Source: an uncultured beta proteobacterium
GTDB taxonomy: Bacteria > Pseudomonadota > Gammaproteobacteria > Burkholderiales > Burkholderiaceae_C
Direction of reading: 5' to 3'
Assembly: GCA_903859265.1 (NCBI GenBank)
Contig: CAIOLZ010000275.1
Span: 1 to 7,110 of the forward strand
Length of the DNA: 7,110 bases
Shown: positions 1 to 4,856 of the stretch, piece by piece
Position numbering within the stretch: the stretch's first letter is position 1
How the letters are laid out: each line of letters starts with the position of its first letter
Program-made: the position numbers and the translations under genes
Notes under the pieces: model-generated
What the model saw: only the letters and a program-made list of their open reading frames with translations
Told to the model about the DNA's origin: nothing
The model's database searches: none

Positions 1-119
1 ATTTTCTCGATGTGAGGGGGGAAGAAATGCACGACCCGCTCCGGGCGTACCGGCAGCTCACGAAAGGGCTGCGGCGCTCCGATGGCCAGTGGTTTGTAAA
101 AGTTGTTAGGCAGTTTCAT
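1..119 (-). CDS. mcl: Malyl-CoA/beta-methylmalyl-CoA/(S)-citramalyl-CoA lyase, N-terminal fragment (runs off left edge)
   Basis: Only the first 39 codons are present. The gene reads leftward from the ATG at 119 and continues past position 1. The visible protein begins [18 protein letters not shown] and continues with [17 protein letters not shown] recognise this as the start of the Chloroflexus-type trifunctional lyase of the HpcH/HpaI (CitE-like) superfamily. In the 3-hydroxypropionate bicycle this cytoplasmic, metal-dependent enzyme cleaves malyl-CoA to acetyl-CoA and glyoxylate, condenses glyoxylate with propionyl-CoA, and cleaves citramalyl-CoA to acetyl-CoA and pyruvate. The start is supported by a GGAG at 128-125, five bases upstream. 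The gene follows mct after 20 nt on the same strand, so it is probably co-transcribed. Catalytic residues lie outside the window, so the reaction is inferred from the N-terminus and context. Identity of the family is fairly sure, exact substrate range less so. Confidence 0.82.
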   Translation of the reverse strand, partial: MKLPNNFYKPLAIGAPQPFRELPVRPERVVHFFPPHIEK

Positions 120-124
120 AGGGT

Positions 125-128
125 CTCC
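125..128 (-). promoter_or_regulatory. Ribosome binding site of mcl
   Basis: GGAG on the minus strand, five bases before the ATG at 119. It fixes the start of the partial lyase gene. It lies in the 20-nt gap after the mct stop codon, so no separate promoter is needed. Confidence 0.6.
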
Positions 129-139
129 GTAAATGGCAT

Positions 140-1372
140 TTATTTCGCAGGTCCGGCGACGATGCCGGCGTCGTGCAGCGCGCCGACTTCGTGGGCCGCC
201 AGACCCAGAACGTCGAGCAGGATTTCGTCGGTATGCTGTCCAAGCCGCGGCGCGGGCATCGCCGCAAGACGCGCAACGCGGCTGAAGTCCAGCGGCGAAG
301 CGGGCGCGAGGTAACTGCCGATCCCGGGCTGGTCAATGCGACTGAACATCGGGTGTGCCGTGCTCAGATCGGGGTCCTGCGCCAGTGCCTGGGTCACGGT
401 ACGGTAGGGGCCCCAGGTCACCCGGTGGGCGTCGAATAGCGCGCTGACTTCGGCCAGCGTGCGCTGTGCGAACCAGGGCTCGAAAAGTGACGCCAGCGCG
501 TCGCGGGCGAGAAAGCGGTTTCCCTCTTGATCCAGGTCTGTGTCGCGCTGCCGTGCAAGTTCGGCAACAGCGTCCCCCATCCCGGTGGCCTTGACCAGGC
601 AACTCCACTGCAGGTCGGTGAGGCCCACGACCATGACGCGCTCACCCTCACGGGTCACGAAGTCGCGACCGAAGGCGCCGTAAAGGTCGTTGCCATAGCG
701 TGGCCGGTCGGTGCCGTTGACCTGCACTTCAGCGATCAGGCCCAGGTGCCCAAGCATGGCCAGCCCGACGTCTTTCAAGGCCAGCGTCACGAGTTGGCCC
801 TCCCCTGTTCGGTCACGGTGACGCAGCGCCGCCAGCAATGCAGTGGCGATCATGTTGCCGGCAATGGCATCCCAGGCCGGGAAGACATGGTTGCAGGGCT
901 CGCGGCTGTCGGCCGGCCCAGTCAGCGCCGGAAAGCCGAGTTGCGGGTTGACGGTGTAATCCACTTCCGAGCCTCCGTCACGCCGCCCCACCAGATTGAC
1001 CATGATCAGATCGGCGCGTGATGCCGCCAGCTTGTCATACGCCAGCCACCCTCGGGCCGGGAAGTTGGTGCTGAAGAGGCCGGCATCGGCTCCAGGCGCC
1101 GCGATCAGCGCAGTCAACAGCTCCTGGCCGCGCGGCTGACGGAAGTCCACGGCGATCGACCTTTTCCCCTTGTTCAGACCGGCCCAGAACAGCGAGTGTC
1201 CCGTGGCTGTGACAGGCCAGCGGGCGTAGTCAAGTCCGCCCGCTATGGGGTCAAAGCGGATCACGTCAGCGCCGAGCTGCGCCAGACTCATGCCCCCCAG
1301 GGGTGCTGCGACGAAGGCGGAGCCTTCAATGATGCGCAGACCGTGCAGAATGCCGCCGTTGGGTTGACGCAT
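140..1372 (-). CDS. mct: Mesaconyl-CoA C1-C4 CoA transferase (class III, CaiB/BaiF family)
   Basis: This 410-residue cytoplasmic enzyme is predicted to move CoA from the C1 to the C4 carboxylate of mesaconate within one molecule, turning mesaconyl-C1-CoA into mesaconyl-C4-CoA in the 3-hydroxypropionate bicycle. The N-terminus ([20 protein letters not shown]) and the blocks [40 protein letters not shown] and [11 protein letters not shown] are those I recall from Chloroflexus Mct. They differ clearly from ordinary CaiB-type transferases. The likely catalytic Asp is D168 in FPAWDAIAG, where family members carry the acyl-accepting aspartate. The C-terminus has the usual family ending, [15 protein letters not shown]. 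Length matches the family (about 410). I chose the ATG at 1372 over one five codons upstream (1387) because AAGG at 1383-1380 sits seven bases before it. It overlaps the smtB stop by one base (TGATG), suggesting translational coupling. mcl follows after 20 nt. Confidence 0.88.
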   Translation of the reverse strand: MRQPNGGILHGLRIIEGSAFVAAPLGGMSLAQLGADVIRFDPIAGGLDYARWPVTATGHSLFWAGLNKGKRSIAVDFRQPRGQELLTALIAAPGADAGLFSTNFPARGWLAYDKLAASRADLIMVNLVGRRDGGSEVDYTVNPQLGFPALTGPADSREPCNHVFPAWDAIAGNMIATALLAALRHRDRTGEGQLVTLALKDVGLAMLGHLGLIAEVQVNGTDRPRYGNDLYGAFGRDFVTREGERVMVVGLTDLQWSCLVKATGMGDAVAELARQRDTDLDQEGNRFLARDALASLFEPWFAQRTLAEVSALFDAHRVTWGPYRTVTQALAQDPDLSTAHPMFSRIDQPGIGSYLAPASPLDFSRVARLAAMPAPRLGQHTDEILLDVLGLAAHEVGALHDAGIVAGPAK

Positions 1373-2595
1373 CACACGGCCTTGCATGCGCGCAAGTGCG
1401 CAATCTTTGCGTCGTCATAACCCAGCACTTCGCGCAGTATTTCGTCGGTGTGCTCACCCAGCTTGGGGCCCAGACTGCGGATGCTTCCCGGTGACTCCGA
1501 CAGACGCGGCACCGGCGCGGGCACGATGATCTGTTCGCCGGTATCGGGGGCATCCATTGACACCATATTGCGCCTCGCGTGGAACTGCCTGTCCCCAAAA
1601 ATGTCGGCGATGTTGTTGAGCGGACCGGCCGGCGTGTCAGTGGCATAGCAACGCTGCAGCACGTCCTCGCGTGAGAGCGAACCACACCAATCGCGCACAA
1701 TTTCATTGACGTCGTGGCGGTGCGCAAGTCTGGTGGATTGCTTGCCATAGACATCCACAGTCGCGAGCTCAGGCCGGTTCATGGCCCGCGCGAGGCGCTC
1801 GAACAGCAAATCGGTGGCACAGGAGATGGCAACCCACTTGCCATCCCGGGTCGCGAAATGGCCATGGGGCACGGCAAAGTCGTTGTGGGACGAGCCGGAA
1901 CGTTGCCGCACCACACCGAACATCGCAAAGGCCGGCGCGAGCTCCTCAGTGCAACGAAATACCGATTCGTAGAGCGCTGCATCGACGTACTGACCTTCGC
2001 CGGTACGCTCCTTGTGGCGCAACGCCATCAATACGCCCATGCAACCAAACAGGCCGGTCATGTAGTCGCCAAGCGTGGTCGAGCCCGGCGTCACCGGCGT
2101 GCCGTTCGGCATCCCCGCCAGATAGGCAATACCGCCCACGGCATGTGCCACCCGTGCAAAGCCGGGCCTGTCCTTGTAGGGCCCTGTCTGGCCATAGCCG
2201 GTCACGCGCAGCATCACCAGACCCGGGTTGATTGCCTTCAGCACATCCCACCCCAGGCCCCACTTCTCCAGCGTGCCGGTGCGGAAATTTTCGCAAAGGA
2301 CATCCGTCTTGGCGATCATCTGCTTGAAAACTTCCGCACCTTCGGGGGTGCGCAGGTCAATGGTCATTGAGCGTTTGTTGCGCGCTTCGCTCAGCCAGGT
2401 GAGCGTATCGCCGCGCTTGGACGGTGTGCCGAAACGGCGCAGGGCATCGCCACCATCAGGGTGTTCTAGCTTCAGTACATCAGCGCCAAACTCCCCCAGC
2501 AGCGTCGCGCAGTAGGGCGCGGCGATGACGGTGGCGATATCGAGGACGCGCAGGCCCTTGAGGGCAGGAGTGGCAGGACTTGTGGATGCAGACAT
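1372..2595 (-). CDS. smtB: Class III CoA transferase, probable succinyl-CoA:(S)-malate CoA transferase subunit B
   Basis: A 407-residue CaiB/BaiF CoA transferase. In the 3-hydroxypropionate bicycle the two-subunit SmtAB enzyme transfers CoA from succinyl-CoA to (S)-malate, giving malyl-CoA for the lyase. Seen here: the N-terminal Rossmann-like block [38 protein letters not shown], the [16 protein letters not shown] segment, [10 protein letters not shown], and the likely catalytic aspartate D177 in [11 protein letters not shown]. The family-typical ending is [15 protein letters not shown]. The start at 2595 is chosen because AAGGA at 2607-2603 precedes it by seven bases. A start ten codons upstream (2625) would overlap the preceding gene and has no such signal. 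It lies 10 nt after its paralogue and overlaps mct by one base. Family membership is certain. Substrate is inferred from the pairing and from mct, mcl and meh. Which paralogue is A or B is tentative. Related family members acting on citramalate or itaconate are the main alternative. Confidence 0.72.
   Translation of the reverse strand: MSASTSPATPALKGLRVLDIATVIAAPYCATLLGEFGADVLKLEHPDGGDALRRFGTPSKRGDTLTWLSEARNKRSMTIDLRTPEGAEVFKQMIAKTDVLCENFRTGTLEKWGLGWDVLKAINPGLVMLRVTGYGQTGPYKDRPGFARVAHAVGGIAYLAGMPNGTPVTPGSTTLGDYMTGLFGCMGVLMALRHKERTGEGQYVDAALYESVFRCTEELAPAFAMFGVVRQRSGSSHNDFAVPHGHFATRDGKWVAISCATDLLFERLARAMNRPELATVDVYGKQSTRLAHRHDVNEIVRDWCGSLSREDVLQRCYATDTPAGPLNNIADIFGDRQFHARRNMVSMDAPDTGEQIIVPAPVPRLSESPGSIRSLGPKLGEHTDEILREVLGYDDAKIAHLRACKAV
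1380..1383 (-). promoter_or_regulatory. Ribosome binding site of mct
   Basis: AAGG on the minus strand, seven bases before the ATG at 1372 and inside the last codons of smtB. It favours 1372 over the in-frame ATG at 1387 as the mct start. Confidence 0.45.
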
Positions 2596-2602
2596 GGACG
2601 AT

Positions 2603-2607
2603 TCCTT
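2603..2607 (-). promoter_or_regulatory. Ribosome binding site of smtB
   Basis: AAGGA on the minus strand, formed partly by the TAA stop of smtA and seven bases before the ATG at 2595. It decides between the starts at 2595 and 2625 and suggests that ribosomes ending smtA can reinitiate on smtB. Confidence 0.6.
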
Positions 2608-3844
2608 AAACGACGTGCTGCTCACGCAGCCGGCGGATCTCTTCGGCTTGCAGTCCCAGAAGGCCGCTGAGCACGTCGATATTGGAATTTCCCAGTGCAG
2701 GGCCCAGGTGCTCTATACGACCTGGTGTGGCCGACAGGCGGGGCACGACGCCCGGCACCACGACGTCGCCCAGATCGCCGGCGGGCACCGTGGCCAGGTT
2801 GCCCCGCGCCAGAAAATGTTCATCCACAAAAATGTCGGCGATGGAGTTGACCTTGCCAGCAGGTACTTCTTCAGCCAGACACTTCTCCAGCACCTCCGGG
2901 CGGTCCTGGCTTGCCACCCACTCCGTGACGATGCGGTTGACTTCGTCGCGCGCAGCCAGGCGCTTGCGCTGGTCGCCGTACATCTGCGCAGACGCCAATT
3001 CCGGTCTTCCCATCGCCGCTGCAAGTCGCTCGAACATCTTGTCGGTGGTGCAGGCGATGGCAATCCACTTGTCGTTCTTGCATCGGAAATGACCATGGGG
3101 ACAGGCCACAAAGCTGCCGGAGCCTTCGCGCTCACGCACCGTGCCGTGCAGGCCGTAAGAGGCAGCGATTTCCTCAAGCAGGCGGAACACCGCCTCGTAA
3201 ATGCCTACGTCGATGACCTGGCCCTGACCAGTCTGCTCGGCATGGCGAAGCGCGATCATGACGCCCACTGCCCCGAACAGGCTGGCGATGTAGTCGCCCA
3301 GCGGCACGGTACCTGGCAACACCGGCGTTTCCCCTGGAAAACCCGCAAGGTAGTTCAATCCCCCGAAGGCTTGCGCAATGTGGGCAAAGCCCGAGCGTCG
3401 CCGGTAGGGGCCAGTCTGACCGTAGCCGGTGACACGCAGCATGACCAGCTTCGGGTTCACTTTGTGCAGCACTTCCCAGGTCAGGCCCCAGCCCTCCATC
3501 GTGCCGGGACGAAAGTTCTCCACCAGCACATCAGACTTCGCCACCAGTTTCAGAAACAGCGCCACTCCCTCCGGCTGCAGCAAGTCGCAGGTCACGGACT
3601 TTTTGTTGCGGCTTTCGCTGAGCCACTTGAGTGTGGCGTCGGGCTGCGCGGTTGCGGTGCCAAAACGGCGCATGGGGTCGCCACCGTCAGGGTGTTCTAT
3701 CTTGATCACCTCGGCGCCAAACTCGCCGAGCATCGTCGCCGCATAGGGTCCGGCCAGAAAGTTGCCGACGTCGATGACGCGCAATCCCTGTAGCGGAGTG
3801 GCACTGGCGGCGGCAGTTTCGGGCTGGGGAGAGGAAGCAGTCAT
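2606..3844 (-). CDS. smtA: Class III CoA transferase, probable succinyl-CoA:(S)-malate CoA transferase subunit A
   Basis: A 412-residue CaiB/BaiF CoA transferase, first gene of the leftward operon and a clear full-length paralogue of the next one. Shared blocks include [55 protein letters not shown] and the likely catalytic aspartate D184 in [11 protein letters not shown]. An extra N-terminal stretch of about 17 residues (Ser/Ala/Pro-rich, [17 protein letters not shown]) precedes the fold and looks unstructured. Two similar adjacent subunits match the SmtAB arrangement, in which CoA passes from succinyl-CoA to malate, so the pair probably forms one complex. The ATG at 3844 is chosen over an in-frame GTG at 3886. 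Its ribosome site is weak (AAAGA about six bases upstream), but the 14 residues added by the GTG (CCGAAGITS-like) look uncoded. It diverges from meh across 145 nt. The A/B naming follows assumed gene order as in Chloroflexus and should be treated as provisional. Confidence 0.72.
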   Translation of the reverse strand: MTASSPQPETAAASATPLQGLRVIDVGNFLAGPYAATMLGEFGAEVIKIEHPDGGDPMRRFGTATAQPDATLKWLSESRNKKSVTCDLLQPEGVALFLKLVAKSDVLVENFRPGTMEGWGLTWEVLHKVNPKLVMLRVTGYGQTGPYRRRSGFAHIAQAFGGLNYLAGFPGETPVLPGTVPLGDYIASLFGAVGVMIALRHAEQTGQGQVIDVGIYEAVFRLLEEIAASYGLHGTVREREGSGSFVACPHGHFRCKNDKWIAIACTTDKMFERLAAAMGRPELASAQMYGDQRKRLAARDEVNRIVTEWVASQDRPEVLEKCLAEEVPAGKVNSIADIFVDEHFLARGNLATVPAGDLGDVVVPGVVPRLSATPGRIEHLGPALGNSNIDVLSGLLGLQAEEIRRLREQHVV

Positions 3845-3989
3845 GTGCGGTCTTTGTGAGGTGATGCCGGCAGCGCCGCAACACACGCAAATAAGAATGG
3901 AATGAGGTTAAATGCGGTTCAAATAAATTCGGTGCGGGGGAATCCCGCACAAATCCGAAGAATTTTTGAAGCAAGCGTAAGGAATACTT
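3845..3989. promoter_or_regulatory. Divergent intergenic region between smtA and meh, presumed promoters
   Basis: This 145-nt gap separates the starts of the leftward smtA-smtB-mct-mcl operon and rightward meh, so promoters for both should lie here. Its middle (about 3885-3930) is AT-richer than the flanking genes. On the minus strand TTGAAC (3922-3917) followed after 17 nt by CATTCT is a weak -35/-10 pair. On the plus strand TAAATT (3924-3929) could be a -10 but lacks a good -35. AAGGA at 3979-3983, six bases before the meh ATG, is a clear ribosome site. The best structural feature is the inverted repeat at 3932-3950. No regulator gene is visible in the window. The individual promoter elements are guesses. 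Confidence 0.4.
3932..3950. repeat. Perfect inverted repeat (7-bp arms, 5-nt loop) in the divergent intergenic region
   Basis: GTGCGGG (3932-3938) and CCCGCAC (3944-3950) are perfect reverse complements around GGAAT. A second, imperfect pair lies outside it: AAATTCG (3925-3931) against CGAAgAATTT (3956-3965), with five unpaired bases between the two stems on the right. The element sits 40 to 58 bases before the meh start and could be an operator or an mRNA leader hairpin. No T-run follows immediately in the plus direction, although TTTTT occurs at 3963-3967 after the outer arm, so a terminator-like role is possible but weak. Confidence 0.5.
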
Positions 3990-4829
3990 ATGGACACAGA
4001 CTTTCGAAGCTGGATAGGCCGCACCGAGTCGGTCCCGGATCCCTTGTCCTGGGTGCAGGCGCAGGCCGCGCAGGCCATGCTTGATGAGCCCGGTGATGCC
4101 CTGATCGACGGCGCCGAGTTGCCGCTTCCCTGGCATTGGTTTTACTTCCTGCCGCGCGCATCGCAGTCGAATCTGGACGCGGATGGTCATCCGCAACGCG
4201 GAGGTTTCCTGCCGCCCATCCCGTACCCGCGGCGCATGTTCGCGGGTGCGCGCATACAGGTTCACCGGCCATTGCGCGTCGGAGTGCCCGCCACGCGCGA
4301 GGGCCGCATCCAGGACGTCGTGATGAAGTCCGGCAAGACGGGCGCACTCGCATTCGTTACGGTCGCGTACCGCTTTGAGCAGGAAGGTTTGCTTTGCCTG
4401 GAAGAAGAGCAGGACATTGTGTATCGCGAGCCCGGTGGCAGAGTGGCTGCACCTCAAGGCGTCGAACTACCAGCGCCTCCACCGGGCAGTTGGTCGCGCC
4501 ACTGGCAGCCCGACACACGACTGCTGTTCAGATTCTCGGCGCTCACCTTCAACGCCCACCGCATCCACTATGACCGTTCATATGCGTTGGACGTTGAGGG
4601 CTACCCGGGTCTGGTGGTGCATGGTCCGCTGACCGCCGTGCTGCTGCTCCAGCTGGTGCGCCAATCGACGCCCCGACCGGTTGCAGCGTTCAGCTTTCGC
4701 GGCGTGGCGCCGCTGTTTGATCTGGGGCCGGTGCGGCTGCTGGGAAACGTGGAGCGGGACACGGTGACACTGCAGGCCCAGGGGCCCGACGGTCAGGCTG
4801 CGCTGCTGGCTACGGCAATGCTGGGCTGA
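3990..4829 (+). CDS. meh: Mesaconyl-C4-CoA hydratase (MaoC/hotdog-type)
   Basis: A 279-residue double-hotdog hydratase predicted to add water to mesaconyl-C4-CoA, giving (S)-citramalyl-CoA, the substrate of the lyase encoded by mcl. The N-terminal half (residues 1-150) has the FAS1-like dehydratase pattern: LPLPWHWFYFLP at 44-55, HPQRGGFLPPIPYPRRMFAG at 67-86, then a strand-rich region ending LEEEQDIVYRE. The C-terminal half holds the hydratase-2-like motif FSALTFNAHRIHYD at 182-195, with the likely catalytic His, and EGYPGLVVHGPL at 203-214, which is typical of this subgroup. Length fits the family (about 280). The ATG at 3990 follows AAGGA at 3979-3983 with a six-base spacer. It diverges from the Smt/Mct/Mcl operon, so it may have its own regulation. 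Unlike R-specific enoyl-CoA hydratases of fatty acid metabolism, the context points to mesaconyl-C4-CoA. That substrate is inferred, while the fold is sure. Confidence 0.82.
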   Translation: MDTDFRSWIGRTESVPDPLSWVQAQAAQAMLDEPGDALIDGAELPLPWHWFYFLPRASQSNLDADGHPQRGGFLPPIPYPRRMFAGARIQVHRPLRVGVPATREGRIQDVVMKSGKTGALAFVTVAYRFEQEGLLCLEEEQDIVYREPGGRVAAPQGVELPAPPPGSWSRHWQPDTRLLFRFSALTFNAHRIHYDRSYALDVEGYPGLVVHGPLTAVLLLQLVRQSTPRPVAAFSFRGVAPLFDLGPVRLLGNVERDTVTLQAQGPDGQAALLATAMLG

Positions 4830-4830
4830 C

Positions 4831-4851
4831 TGCCGGTCCTTCAATTCGGCA
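4831..4851. terminator. Weak inverted repeat in the convergent gap between meh and dabA
   Basis: TGCCG (4831-4835) and CGGCA (4847-4851) could pair across an 11-nt loop. This lies in the 27-nt gap between the meh and dabA stop codons. There is no T-run on either side, so it would be a poor intrinsic terminator. It is listed as the only candidate. Confidence 0.15.
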
Positions 4852-4856
4852 AGGGC

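Noticed and set aside
1..314. Plus-strand open frame of 100 codons starting at 12
   Set aside because: It is opposite the mcl start and the mct end, both strongly supported, and it has no recognisable protein features.
2596..2625. Upstream start at 2625 for smtB
   Set aside because: It would overlap the end of smtA, while AAGGA is well placed for the ATG at 2595.
2525..3793. Long plus-strand open frame (422 codons) opposite smtA
   Set aside because: It lies exactly antisense to a well-supported family gene. Its translation is rich in His, Arg and Gln with no recognisable domain, as expected from GC-rich codon bias on the opposite strand.
3845..3886. GTG start at 3886 extending smtA by 14 residues
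   Set aside because: There is no ribosome site before it, the added residues do not resemble the family, and an ATG exists at 3844.
3687..4457. Minus-strand open frame of 256 codons spanning the smtA start, the intergenic region and meh
   Set aside because: It overlaps two well-supported genes in another frame, has no family motifs, and its last part is just smtA read out of frame.
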